From Kordia zhangzhouensis (lineage in GTDB: Bacteria > Bacteroidota > Bacteroidia > Flavobacteriales > Flavobacteriaceae), in contig NZ_LBMH01000009.1 in the NCBI RefSeq assembly GCF_001005305.1, positions 1-64,000 of the forward strand: 64,000 nt of DNA, written 5' to 3'. The notes under the pieces were generated by a model. That model saw nothing but the letters and a program-made list of their open reading frames with translations, was not told the DNA's origin and searched no databases. Made by a program: the position numbers and the translations under genes. This document shows positions 8,915 through 17,846 of this stretch, one piece after another; position 1 is the first letter of the stretch; each line of letters begins with the position of its first letter.

Positions 8915-9961
8915 TTAAGCAATTTCTTTGAATGCATTTATTAGATTTAGATTCTCACGTTCTGTTCCAACTGTTATTCGCAAACAATTTTCACATAAAG
9001 GCTGCGTGGTTCTATTTCGGATAACAATTCCTTTTTCAATTAGCTGATTGTACCGCAAATTCGCATCATCAACCTTTACTAACATAAAATTTGCATCCGA
9101 TGGATATATTTTTTCAATAAAAGAGATGTTTGGCAATGTGTCAAGTAGTAGCTTTTTGTTGGCATTGATTTTAGCAATTTCACGTTCTACATTTTCATAA
9201 TTTTCTAATCGTTCCAACGCTTTTTGCTGTGTGAGTTCATTTACATTATACGGCGGTTTAATTCTATTTAAAATTTCCACGATAGTGTGCGAAGCATAAC
9301 AGATTCCCAATCTGATGCCTGCCATTCCGTACGCTTTGGAAAGCGTTTGTGTAATGACAAGATTAGGAAATTCTTCTAGCCTATTCAACCAACTTTTTTC
9401 TCTAGAAAAGTCTGTATATGCTTCGTCTATCACTATCAATCCATTAAATTCTTTGAGTAATTTTTCAACACTTTGTGCATCAAAACTATTTCCTGTAGGA
9501 TTATTGGGAGAACACAGAAAAAGAATTTTACTTTTTGCATTTGCCCTATTTAGAATCTCATTTATATTGGGTTGAAAATTTGCTGATAGCAACACCTCTT
9601 TTGTTTCAATATTGTTGATATCTGATAATACTTTGTACATTCCATATGTAGGTGGTAGTATGATAACATTATCTTCTTTAGGTTCACAAAACGCTCGAAA
9701 AATAAGGTCCAAGATTTCATCGCTTCCATTACCTAGTACAATTTGATTCGGATTACATTTTTTGATGCTTGCAAGAACTTGTTTTACATCTTTTTGTTTG
9801 GGATCTGGATATCGATTCACACCATTTTCATATGGGTTTTCGTTTGCATCCAAAAATATCATATCGGTTTCTATTGCTTTGTATTCATCCCTTGCAGAAG
9901 AATACGGCTTAAGTGTTTTTATGTTGTCTCTAACGAGAGAATTTAAATTGAATGTGCCCAT
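8915..9961 (-). CDS. hisC: Histidinol-phosphate aminotransferase
   Basis: This 348-residue fold-type I PLP enzyme transfers an amino group from glutamate to imidazole acetol phosphate. The PLP lysine lies in TLSKAYGMAGIRLG. Also seen are GNGSDEILD, LCSPNNPTG and the phosphate-binding Arg in the same lysine loop. It starts 2 bp after the hisD stop and runs 12 bp from hisB, so it is tightly co-transcribed. Confidence 0.97.
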   Translation of the reverse strand: MGTFNLNSLVRDNIKTLKPYSSARDEYKAIETDMIFLDANENPYENGVNRYPDPKQKDVKQVLASIKKCNPNQIVLGNGSDEILDLIFRAFCEPKEDNVIILPPTYGMYKVLSDINNIETKEVLLSANFQPNINEILNRANAKSKILFLCSPNNPTGNSFDAQSVEKLLKEFNGLIVIDEAYTDFSREKSWLNRLEEFPNLVITQTLSKAYGMAGIRLGICYASHTIVEILNRIKPPYNVNELTQQKALERLENYENVEREIAKINANKKLLLDTLPNISFIEKIYPSDANFMLVKVDDANLRYNQLIEKGIVIRNRTTQPLCENCLRITVGTERENLNLINAFKEIA

Positions 9962-9963
9962 TT

Positions 9964-11250
9964 TTAGTTTATTAAACTGTTCAATCGTAATGTTACAGCG
10001 TTTTTGTGTGCTTCCAGCCCTTCTGCAGCAGCCATCTGTTCTATAGCTTTTCCAATATTTTGTATGCCTTGTTTAGTAATTTTTTGAAACGTCACACTTT
10101 TTTGAAAACTGGCTAGGTTTACACCCGAATATGCTTTTGCGTATCCGTTGGTTGGTAGTGTATGATTTGTGCCAGAAGCATAATCGCCTGCACTTTCAGG
10201 CGTGTAATTGCCAATAAATACTGAACCTGCATTTTGTATCCCATTGCTGTAGAATTCTTCATTTTTCATACAAATGATAAAGTGTTCTGGACCATATTCG
10301 TTGATTAAATTCAATGCGGTTTGATCATCCTCAACATAAATAAGTTTTGAATTTTCAATGGCTTTTGCCGCAATTTCTTTTCGTGGTAATTTGTCTAATT
10401 GTGTTTCTACGGCAGTTTCTACAGCATTCAAAAATTCTTTTGAAGTTGTTACTAAAATCACTTGACTATCAGTTCCATGTTCGGCTTGACTTAATAAATC
10501 AGAAGCGACAAATTCAGCATTTGCACTATCATCTGCAACGACTAACAATTCACTTGGCCCTGCAGGCATATCAATTGCTACACCATATTTGGTGGCTAAT
10601 TGCTTGGCTACAGTAACAAATTGATTTCCTGGGCCAAATATTTTATATACTTTCGGAATGGTTTCTGAGCCAAAAGTCATTGCGGCAATCGCTTGAATAC
10701 CACCAACTTTATAAATTTTAGTAATTCCGCACAATTGTGCCGTATATAATATTGCTGGATTAATAGTTCCCTCTTTATTGGGAGGAGAACATAAAATAAT
10801 TTCTTCGCAGCCAGCAATGGTAGCTGGAATTGCAAGCATTAAAATTGTAGAAAACAACGGAGCTGTTCCTCCAGGAATATACAGACCTACTTTTTGAATA
10901 GCCCTTTTTTCTTGCCAACAATGTACACCTTGCATCGTTTCAACCGAAACTTTTTTTGCTTCTTGAGCAGCGTGAAATTTTGTAATATTATCTTTGGCTA
11001 CCGCAATAGATTCTTTTAATTCATCAGAAATAGTATTTGCTGCAGTATTAATTTCAGCTTGACTGACAACAAAGTCGTTCAACAAAACATTGTCAAAGAA
11101 TGAAGTGTATTTTTTGATAGCTTGATCGCCATTTTTTTGTACTTCCGAGAAGATTTGCGAAACAGTTGCTTCTATATCATCTACAGTTTGTGTGGGTCTT
11201 TCGAGGATTGTAGACCAAGTTTCTGGTTGTGGGTTAATTATTTTTTTCAT
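9964..11250 (-). CDS. hisD: Histidinol dehydrogenase
   Basis: This zinc-dependent dehydrogenase oxidises L-histidinol to histidine in two NAD-linked steps. I place the start at the ATG at 11250 (MKKIINPQPETW, 428 residues) rather than an upstream Met that would run back into hisG. This start forms a TAATG overlap with the hisG stop. Family signatures include AGPSELLVVAD, LLSQAEHGTDSQ, EYGPEHFI and the late GNYTPESAGDYASGTNHTLP. Length is normal. Confidence 0.97.
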   Translation of the reverse strand: MKKIINPQPETWSTILERPTQTVDDIEATVSQIFSEVQKNGDQAIKKYTSFFDNVLLNDFVVSQAEINTAANTISDELKESIAVAKDNITKFHAAQEAKKVSVETMQGVHCWQEKRAIQKVGLYIPGGTAPLFSTILMLAIPATIAGCEEIILCSPPNKEGTINPAILYTAQLCGITKIYKVGGIQAIAAMTFGSETIPKVYKIFGPGNQFVTVAKQLATKYGVAIDMPAGPSELLVVADDSANAEFVASDLLSQAEHGTDSQVILVTTSKEFLNAVETAVETQLDKLPRKEIAAKAIENSKLIYVEDDQTALNLINEYGPEHFIICMKNEEFYSNGIQNAGSVFIGNYTPESAGDYASGTNHTLPTNGYAKAYSGVNLASFQKSVTFQKITKQGIQNIGKAIEQMAAAEGLEAHKNAVTLRLNSLIN

Positions 11251-12107
11251 TAGAGTACCATTTTTTCGATTGGACAAACTAAAATTCCTTCTGCACCGTT
11301 TTGTTTGAGTTCATCTATGACTTCCCAAAAATCTTCTTTTTTAATCACAGAGTGTAGTGAACTCCAGCCTTTTTCAGCCAATGGAAGAATTGTTGGACTT
11401 TTTAATACAGGTAATATTTTACTAACAGCTTCAATTTTTTCATTTGGCACATTGAGAAGAATATATTTTGATGTGCGCGCTGTAAGTACAGATTGAATGC
11501 GAAATTGCAGCTGATTGAGAAGTTTTTTCTGAGCCGCTTGTATTTTAGGAGAAACTGCCAGAACAGCTTCGCTCGTAAGCATAATTTCAACTTCTTTAAG
11601 ATTGTTTTTAAACAATGTACTTCCAGTAGAAACAATATCACAAATAGCATCAGCTAATCCGATATTTGGAGCAATTTCTACCGAACCGTTTATAATGTGC
11701 AAATCGGCGGTAACTCCTTTTTCCTTTAAATAGGTTTTTACTGTATTTGGATAAGAGGTTGCTATTCGCTTTCCTTCCAAATCTTTAACAGAAGTGTACA
11801 CATCATTTTTAGGAATTGCTAGTGAAACTCTACATTTAGAAAATCCTAGCTTTTCTGCAACCGCAATTTGTTCTCCTTTTTCTACAAGAACATTTTCCCC
11901 TATAATTGCAACATCTACTACTCCATCTCGTAAATATTGAGGAATGTCTCCATTTCGTAAATAAAAAACTTCTAAAGGAAAATTGCGTGCCGTGGCTTTC
12001 AGTTGATCTTTTCCATTATCGATGGAAATCCCGCAATCTTTTAAAATTTTGAGCGAATCTTCGTTGAGACGCCCCGATTTTTGAATAGCAATTTTTAACT
12101 TGTTCAT
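11250..12107 (-). CDS. hisG: ATP phosphoribosyltransferase, long form
   Basis: First and feedback-controlled step of the pathway: condensation of ATP with PRPP. I start at the ATG at 12107 (MNKLKIAIQKSGRL, 285 residues), because the longer frame adds 13 residues unlike the family. Seen are KSGRLNEDSLKIL, ATSYPNTVKTYL and the PRPP loop DIVSTGSTLFKNN. The C-terminal ACT-like regulatory domain (about 205-285) marks the long, HisZ-independent form. It is directly downstream of the attenuator and overlaps hisD by one base. Confidence 0.97.
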   Translation of the reverse strand: MNKLKIAIQKSGRLNEDSLKILKDCGISIDNGKDQLKATARNFPLEVFYLRNGDIPQYLRDGVVDVAIIGENVLVEKGEQIAVAEKLGFSKCRVSLAIPKNDVYTSVKDLEGKRIATSYPNTVKTYLKEKGVTADLHIINGSVEIAPNIGLADAICDIVSTGSTLFKNNLKEVEIMLTSEAVLAVSPKIQAAQKKLLNQLQFRIQSVLTARTSKYILLNVPNEKIEAVSKILPVLKSPTILPLAEKGWSSLHSVIKKEDFWEVIDELKQNGAEGILVCPIEKMVL

Positions 12108-12151
12108 AAGATTTGTTAGTAATGCTCGAGTACAAAATTGGGGCAATAAAA

Positions 12152-12180
12152 AAACCCGTTTGATGTACTCAAACGGGTTT
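12152..12180 (-). terminator. his attenuator terminator hairpin
   Basis: Perfect 12-bp stem (aaacccgtttga / tcaaacgggttt) with a 5-base loop, followed on the minus strand by seven T residues. It lies 45 bp before hisG and 32 bp after the leader-peptide stop. The 5' arm of the transcript contains GUUUGAG, which can pair with CUCAAGC inside the leader coding region (12219-12225), giving a competing antiterminator. Confidence 0.92.
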
Positions 12181-12211
12181 TTAATATATGTTGAATTACT
12201 TCACTACATTA

Positions 12212-12268
12212 TCAGCTCGCTTGAGGGCAAGTATGAAAATGATGATGATGTAATTGAATAAATGACAT
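12212..12268 (-). CDS. hisL: his operon leader peptide
   Basis: This 18-codon ORF reads MSFIQLHHHHFHTCPQAS and ends with TGA at 12214-12212. Five of its 18 residues are histidine, four in a row. It is followed by the terminator hairpin and then hisG. Low charged His-tRNA would stall the ribosome on the CAT codons (12250-12233). That leaves CUCAAGC (12225-12219) free to pair with the terminator's first arm and allows read-through. A ribosome reaching the stop would cover that segment and let the terminator form. The reading frame and both pairings are visible in the sequence; the mechanism follows from classical his attenuation. Confidence 0.93.
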   Translation of the reverse strand: MSFIQLHHHHFHTCPQAS

Positions 12269-12287
12269 GTTTTGTTTTTTGTTGCTA

Positions 12288-12320
12288 CAAATGTAACTAA
12301 TATTTTTTGTTGTGCACAAG
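12288..12320 (-). promoter_or_regulatory. his operon promoter
   Basis: On the minus strand TACATTTG (12288-12295) matches the Bacteroidetes -7 element TAnnTTTG exactly. A TTG at about 12317-12319 stands 21 bases upstream, near the expected -33 spacing. The predicted start site falls around 12281, about 13 bases before the leader-peptide ATG. Confidence 0.7.
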
Positions 12321-12446
12321 TGTTTTTTTAAAAATATTTTTTGCTGTTTATCGAAAATATGAGATAGTAAATTGATTTTTAGCAAATTTCAATTGCGGAA
12401 TCAAAATGAATTTTTAATTTTAGAAACATTAATAGCCAACCCACTC

Positions 12447-13286
12447 ATGAAACATTTTTTTATTGCTTTTGTATGCTTATGTACATGGCTTTATTTTGGT
12501 GTTCGTTATTACGAATGCAATGTAAAAAAGCTTTGTGACACACCTGTTGTGGAGGAAACTTCAACGCCAAAAGTGGTAGAAGAAAAAAAGATAGAAAAGC
12601 CTCTTACCTATTTACCTTTTCTAATATCGAAAAATAGCGACACAATTCAAATAATGAATGAAAAAGAAGATTCTTTACAGTCTTTTTTTGACTTCTTAAA
12701 TGAAAATCAGCGAGAAGAATTAATTATTACTTCATATTTTAATACCGAAGAAAAAGGGACTGATGCAATAAAACGAGGAGAAAATGTAAAAACTATTCTA
12801 AAGAATTTTGGCATCAATCCTGATCGAATTGTATTGCAAACTCAACGGCAAGACTTTGATTTTTCTGCTGAAGATAAATTTGAAAAAGCGTTTTCTTATG
12901 AATACCAAACAATGTCTGAAGAACGTATTAATACGATAGACAAAGGCATAGCTTCTAAAATTTTATATGCTGGTTTTGGCTCTAAGACATTTACTCCAGA
13001 TAATACTCTGAATGCATATGCAATTGAGCTTAAAAATTATTTAGCCAAGCATCCAACAAAACGTGTTCAAATTATCGGACATACTGATAGTAATGGTGAA
13101 GCAGAAGATAATATGTGGTATGGTAAAGAACGTGCCAAAAGTGTAATGCAGTATTTCATCTCACAAGGAATTGACGGCGAAAAACTGAGCATTTTTTCTA
13201 AAGGAGAAACCACTCCGATAGCTCCCAATACAACATTGGAAGGACAACGATTGAATAGACGAATAGAAATTAATATAACTGATTGA
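12447..13286 (+). CDS. OmpA-family outer-membrane/peptidoglycan-binding protein
   Basis: Started at the ATG at 12447 (MKHFFIAFVCLC, 279 residues), because this gives a membrane-anchor/signal segment at the very N-terminus; the longer frame adds 25 unlikely residues. A linker rich in Glu and Lys precedes a weak first OmpA-like unit (about 75-140). A clear OmpA C-terminal domain follows (about 170-279) with NAYAIELKNYLAKHP, IIGHTDSNGEAEDN and GQRLNRRIEI. OmpA domains bind peptidoglycan in the periplasm. It is 4 bp upstream of a membrane-anchored HhH protein on the same strand, so the two are probably co-expressed. Confidence 0.85.
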   Translation: MKHFFIAFVCLCTWLYFGVRYYECNVKKLCDTPVVEETSTPKVVEEKKIEKPLTYLPFLISKNSDTIQIMNEKEDSLQSFFDFLNENQREELIITSYFNTEEKGTDAIKRGENVKTILKNFGINPDRIVLQTQRQDFDFSAEDKFEKAFSYEYQTMSEERINTIDKGIASKILYAGFGSKTFTPDNTLNAYAIELKNYLAKHPTKRVQIIGHTDSNGEAEDNMWYGKERAKSVMQYFISQGIDGEKLSIFSKGETTPIAPNTTLEGQRLNRRIEINITD

Positions 13287-13290
13287 TATT

Positions 13291-13854
13291 ATGCCACTTT
13301 TATTTTTACAAGAATTAGCACCTGTTTCAAGTTGGGAATATTTTATTGTTTTCTTACTTGGTTTTGGGTGTTTTTTAATTGGATGGATATTTTCCAAGCG
13401 CAGTACAAAACGTAAATATCAAAAGTTGTTGGATGAATGTGAGTCTAAAAAAGCCGAAATTATCAATACTAATTATGCTCCTTCTGAAGGTGTTAGAGCT
13501 GTAAAAACACGTGAACGTTCAGGGAAAGCGGTAGATAGTTCTAAAGAAACCGTTGTAGATATAGAGAATTCTCCATTAAATTTTGATAGAATTGGCGTTT
13601 TTGATGGCTCTCAAAAAGACGATCTTAAGCGTATTAAAGGTGTCGGACCATTTATTGAAGAGAAATTAAATACAATTGGAATTTACACATTTGAGCAAAT
13701 TAGTAGATTCAATAAAGAAGACATGCAAACTGTAACAGAGTTAATTTCTTTTTTTCCAGGCCGCATTGAACGTGACGATTGGAAAGGACAAGCAAATATG
13801 TTGAAAAAAGGTGGTGATACAGATTTTAGTAAACGTTTAAGTTCAGACAAATAA
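13291..13854 (+). CDS. Membrane-anchored protein with helix-hairpin-helix domain
   Basis: 187 residues. One N-terminal membrane helix (about 15-37, EYFIVFLLGFGCFLIGWIF) precedes a basic linker of about 60 residues. The C-terminal domain contains DDLKRIKGVGPFIEEKLNTIGIYTFEQISRF, a HhH pattern found in COG3743-type proteins and also at the ends of some ribosomal L21-like and NADH dehydrogenase subunit E-like proteins. The domain would face the cytoplasm and could bind DNA. It sits 4 bp after the OmpA gene. Confidence 0.75.
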   Translation: MPLLFLQELAPVSSWEYFIVFLLGFGCFLIGWIFSKRSTKRKYQKLLDECESKKAEIINTNYAPSEGVRAVKTRERSGKAVDSSKETVVDIENSPLNFDRIGVFDGSQKDDLKRIKGVGPFIEEKLNTIGIYTFEQISRFNKEDMQTVTELISFFPGRIERDDWKGQANMLKKGGDTDFSKRLSSDK

Positions 13855-13935
13855 AAAAGATTAATATATTTTTAAAATGTAGGTTAGCTAACTTTTTATT
13901 TTACGCTTTCTTAATCTAAATTACTCATAAACAAC

Positions 13936-13964
13936 AAAGGGAAACTATAAGCCAGTTTCCCTTT
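13936..13964. terminator. Bidirectional hairpin terminator
   Basis: Perfect 11-bp stem aaagggaaact / agtttcccttt with a 7-base loop, A-rich on one side and T-rich on the other. It lies between the convergent HhH and SPFH genes and can serve both. Confidence 0.85.
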
Positions 13965-13986
13965 ATTTTTTGAATGTTATGCTTTT

Positions 13987-14802
13987 TTATTGATTGCCTA
14001 GAATTATTGGTAAACCACTATCGCCAGATCCGATAACAATTACTTTACTGTTAGGAGATTCAGACAGTTTCATCGTAGCTTCAATTCCTTTGTCTTGTAA
14101 AATTTTGTCTGTCAAAGAAGCGCTTAAAATTCTATTTGCATCGGCTTTACCTTGTGCTTCAATACGTACTTTTTCAGCTTCTTTTTGGGCTGTTACCAGT
14201 CTAAATTCATATTCTAATGATTCTTGTTCTTGTTTTAGTTTTCGCTCAATTGCTTCTTTGATAGTTGAAGGTAGTTTTACATCTCTAATAAGAACTCTTT
14301 CCAAAATAATATATTGATCTTCAACGATTTTTTTAGTCTCTTCAAAAATTTCATTCTGAATAGCATCACGTTTACTTGAGTATAATTGTTCAGGTGTATA
14401 ACGTCCAACTACACTACGAGCAGCACTTCTTACAGCTGGTTGTAATACTCGAGTAAGGTAACTTTCTCCTTTCTCATTATGCAATTTTCCTAAATTATTA
14501 ACATCAGGCATATACTGTACTGAAGCATCTAATTTAATATCTAAACCATTTGAGGATAGTACAGACATAGTTTCTGGTACTTCTTGTAAACGTATTTCAT
14601 AATCAATAACTCTATTCCAAGGCGCAATTAAGTGAAAACCTGGACGAAGAGCTTCATCTTGTGAATCAACTCCATTCCCCAATGTTTTATATAACACAGC
14701 AGCGTGTCCTGCATCAATCGTAACTGCTGATTTTGCAATCAATATAATAACAGCAATAGCAACAATTAGTATAGGTATTCCAATTTTAGGTAATTTATCC
14801 AT
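13987..14802 (-). CDS. SPFH/prohibitin-family membrane protein
   Basis: 271 residues. One N-terminal membrane helix (about 8-25) precedes the SPFH domain beginning VTIDAGHAAVLYKTLGNG. A charged coiled-coil region with many Glu, Lys and Arg residues runs about 185-230, followed by a hydrophobic C-terminus. Prohibitin-like proteins form membrane-associated rings, often around AAA proteases such as FtsH. It lies 16 bp after the VWA-like gene in the same orientation. The likely role is membrane organisation; no catalytic residues are expected. Confidence 0.88.
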   Translation of the reverse strand: MDKLPKIGIPILIVAIAVIILIAKSAVTIDAGHAAVLYKTLGNGVDSQDEALRPGFHLIAPWNRVIDYEIRLQEVPETMSVLSSNGLDIKLDASVQYMPDVNNLGKLHNEKGESYLTRVLQPAVRSAARSVVGRYTPEQLYSSKRDAIQNEIFEETKKIVEDQYIILERVLIRDVKLPSTIKEAIERKLKQEQESLEYEFRLVTAQKEAEKVRIEAQGKADANRILSASLTDKILQDKGIEATMKLSESPNSKVIVIGSGDSGLPIILGNQ

Positions 14803-14818
14803 AATATGTGTTTTTATT

Positions 14819-16855
14819 TTATATGAGTCCGTAATATTTCCTTAAAAACCATTCTAGTGCAAGTAATAGCGCTATAAAAGCTAGTAAATATTTCCAGTCT
14901 ATCAAAGATACGACCTTTTCATTACTTTTTTCGATAGATTTAAAACGTTGATCTGTAATTAATGCAGTACGTATTGATTCAAAGTTACTGTCAATATAGA
15001 ATGCTTTACCCTCTGTTTTTTCTGCAATAGCTTGAAGTCGTTTTGTATCAGCATTCAAAAATTGTTGTTCTATATCAAATGCTAAAATTTCAAATTTACC
15101 AGATTTGCTTATGTTTTTTCCTTCTACGCGAATTGTAAAAGTGTAAGCTCCAGGAGGCAGACTATTAAGGTCTACTGTGTAAAAACCCGTTCCAGGAAGC
15201 ATTGGATATGTAGTAATTAACTCAGTATCGGTGTTTTTAATGATTGCCGTTACATTAGCATTTTCATCAAATTCATAAGAAGGATTAAAGTATTGAGCTG
15301 TTAATTGTATCGCCTGATTTCCATAGTAGAACGATTCATAATTTACTGTAAGTCGTTCTCTTTTTTTGTTAGACGCTACATACTGAATCAGTTTACCTAA
15401 AAAGGTATCAAACTCTTCAAAGTCTCCTTGAGAGAGAAAACTTTGCGCACGCCATTTCCATATATTTTCGCCAGATAGAATGGCTGCTTTTTTTCCATTA
15501 TCTGTATAGGTAGAAAGTAGGCTTCCTTCAGTAGAAACACCAGAGATGACTTGTGAAAGTATTATTTCGTGAGCTACATTAAATTCTACATTTCCAAAAG
15601 TATTTTCTAATGGAGGATATTCTGAAAAATCAATAGTATCAATTAAAAAATTTGTATAATTAGTATGTAACTGTCCTTGAACTTCTTCTGTTTCTGAAAT
15701 TTTTCTTTTTTTGAAATTTGACTGAATTTGATTCAAAAAGTTCCAATCAGTTTTTGTTCCTGTAATTGTAAAAATATTTTTTTCAAATCGCTGAATACGC
15801 TCATAAACCGAACGAAATGAGCTAGTAGGTTGGTATAGAATAATTAATTGATAATCATTTAGCTGATCAGACACTTCGCTTGTTTTAAGAATGTCTACTT
15901 GACGTAACTCATTACTTTCTATACTCTTTTTAAGAGCTCCAAGATCCGGATGTATAATATCTGAAACGATTGCTATTTTTACTTTTTGATCAATTACTTC
16001 TACTGCAAAATAACGGGAATTGTTTTGTTTGTTTTTTTCTTCTTCTAATGGTTGAACTATTGCTTGAAATGTTTGTACACCTATTTGTGAAGCTGAAATG
16101 TTAAAGTTGATTACTTCTGAAGTATTTGTTGCCGAAAAATGGACTTGCTTGTTTGCCAATCGTTTTCCATTGGCAGTAAGAGATACATTTGTAGTTATTG
16201 GTTGATTTCCTGTATAGTTTACAATAATTTCAACAGGAAACTTATTTTTTAGATATGCATATTTGTTTGCGTTTAGCTGAGAAATTTTCAGGTCAACATA
16301 AGTAATCGTATCTCCTACAATTACAGGAAAAATGGGTTGTTTAGAATCTGATGTTATATACTGATAATCATTTCCATAAGTCTGATTCCCATCTGTGATT
16401 AGCAATGTAGGTGCAATAGCATTTTTATAAAGGTTACGTATATCTTTCAGTGCTTTTCCTATATTGGTTTGCGTCCCTAAAAAGGTAATCGAATCGTGTT
16501 TTTGTACTTCTTTATCAAAAATATACGTATCAATATCAAACTTTTCTTGTAGCTCTTTAGAATTTTGCAATTGTTGTACAAAATTTTTCACTTTCTGATT
16601 GTAGCCCAAAGCTTGAACAGAGGAAGAATTGTCAATAGCGACAGTCAGCACAGGTTTTTCCGTATAATAACTTCTCTGTTTGAATTTTGGATTGATAATT
16701 AATAAAAATAGAGCAAACACACTAAGAAATCTCAAAAACGAAAAAAGCACTAATTTTTTAGTGCGTTTTTTCGTTTTGTAGTAGTAGTGAAATATCGCTA
16801 TGAAAGCTGATATTACTACTGCGATTGCTATATATACGATGGTGATCGTTTGCAA
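14819..16855 (-). CDS. Large membrane protein with VWA-like domain
   Basis: 678 residues. Two N-terminal membrane helices (about 3-25 and 38-56) are followed by a domain starting LTVAIDNSSSV. The DNSSS there resembles the DxSxS metal-ion site of von Willebrand A domains, and LLITDGNQTYG further on fits the same fold. A long periplasmic Ig-like region leads to a final membrane helix near 655-672. The layout (two helices, VWA, beta-rich region, C-terminal helix) is typical of uncharacterised Bacteroidetes proteins related to BatA. It starts 3 bp after the next minus-strand gene's stop, so it is in an operon with 16859-17824 and the SPFH gene. Confidence 0.75.
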   Translation of the reverse strand: MQTITIVYIAIAVVISAFIAIFHYYYKTKKRTKKLVLFSFLRFLSVFALFLLIINPKFKQRSYYTEKPVLTVAIDNSSSVQALGYNQKVKNFVQQLQNSKELQEKFDIDTYIFDKEVQKHDSITFLGTQTNIGKALKDIRNLYKNAIAPTLLITDGNQTYGNDYQYITSDSKQPIFPVIVGDTITYVDLKISQLNANKYAYLKNKFPVEIIVNYTGNQPITTNVSLTANGKRLANKQVHFSATNTSEVINFNISASQIGVQTFQAIVQPLEEEKNKQNNSRYFAVEVIDQKVKIAIVSDIIHPDLGALKKSIESNELRQVDILKTSEVSDQLNDYQLIILYQPTSSFRSVYERIQRFEKNIFTITGTKTDWNFLNQIQSNFKKRKISETEEVQGQLHTNYTNFLIDTIDFSEYPPLENTFGNVEFNVAHEIILSQVISGVSTEGSLLSTYTDNGKKAAILSGENIWKWRAQSFLSQGDFEEFDTFLGKLIQYVASNKKRERLTVNYESFYYGNQAIQLTAQYFNPSYEFDENANVTAIIKNTDTELITTYPMLPGTGFYTVDLNSLPPGAYTFTIRVEGKNISKSGKFEILAFDIEQQFLNADTKRLQAIAEKTEGKAFYIDSNFESIRTALITDQRFKSIEKSNEKVVSLIDWKYLLAFIALLLALEWFLRKYYGLI

Positions 16856-16858
16856 TAG

Positions 16859-17824
16859 TTAACTTTTAGATATTTTTTTTGATAATTTTTTCAAGTCTTT
16901 AGACTTTAAGTTATAAGAAGGCATCTTATAGGTTGAATAGATTATGTCTCCTGTTTTTCCGTTAACTACAGAAATAACTTTAATTCCGTTAACTTGATTA
17001 TACATTAAATAATAAAAGTCTTCATTAGCGAGAATTTTATCATTTATTTCCTTGTCTGAAACAACTTTGTATGGGTGTTCGTAGTCTTCAAACAATTCTT
17101 CTGCTGTCATTTGATCTTCCTTTTCTTTAATTTTCCAAGGAGAATATGAATAGATCATTTCGTCAGAGAAGTAAAGCGTTTTGTTTTTTAGTTCTCCAAT
17201 TTTGTCTTTATCTACGGATTCATCAAACATGTTGAAGCTTTTATTTTCTTTCAGCCCGTCATTAATGAATCGCAGGTAGTTTTTTAAATATCCGAGTTTG
17301 TAATTCATCAAATTACCATTAAACTCTGTTTTTCCTGCTACGATCTCTTGTCGAGAGTGAATATCAGGCGTAAAATAAATTGCAGCAACTCTACTCTTTT
17401 TAGCCTTGAACTTTTTTTCTTTTTTATCTAGTTTTTTTAATTTATCAATCGTCCAAAAATCAATGACATGGTATGAGAAAACGGATACGGTTGATTTTCC
17501 ATATCTGGTTATAGAGAATGCATTAAATTGAGCAAACGCTGCATTTTCTTTAGCCACATCGTAAAGTTCGTCTTCCGTGATTACTTCAAAAGTTGTAACG
17601 TCCCAAACTTCATTAAGGACTTTTTCATAATCACTTTTGGTATATCCTTGACTTTCATTTTCAGCAAAAATGAAATAGGTTTTGGTATTTTTAAATTTCT
17701 CTAATGATTTTTTGTTTAAGCTTTTGTGTTTTCCAGCAAGATCAAATTTGCCAATTCTCACCTGACTATTTACATTTAGCGCACACGCAAACGCAAATAC
17801 CAGTAATAGGATATTTTTTTGCAT
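16859..17824 (-). CDS. Exported protein of unknown function
   Basis: 321 residues with a signal peptide (MQKNILLLVFAFACALNVNSQ) and no further membrane helices. The mature part is Lys-rich with alternating strands and helices. I recognise no domain. It lies between a VWA-like membrane protein (3 bp) and another small exported protein (22 bp) on the same strand, suggesting an envelope-located role shared with them. Confidence 0.75.
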   Translation of the reverse strand: MQKNILLLVFAFACALNVNSQVRIGKFDLAGKHKSLNKKSLEKFKNTKTYFIFAENESQGYTKSDYEKVLNEVWDVTTFEVITEDELYDVAKENAAFAQFNAFSITRYGKSTVSVFSYHVIDFWTIDKLKKLDKKEKKFKAKKSRVAAIYFTPDIHSRQEIVAGKTEFNGNLMNYKLGYLKNYLRFINDGLKENKSFNMFDESVDKDKIGELKNKTLYFSDEMIYSYSPWKIKEKEDQMTAEELFEDYEHPYKVVSDKEINDKILANEDFYYLMYNQVNGIKVISVVNGKTGDIIYSTYKMPSYNLKSKDLKKLSKKISKS

Positions 17825-17846
17825 TTATATTTAATTAGGGTATTTT

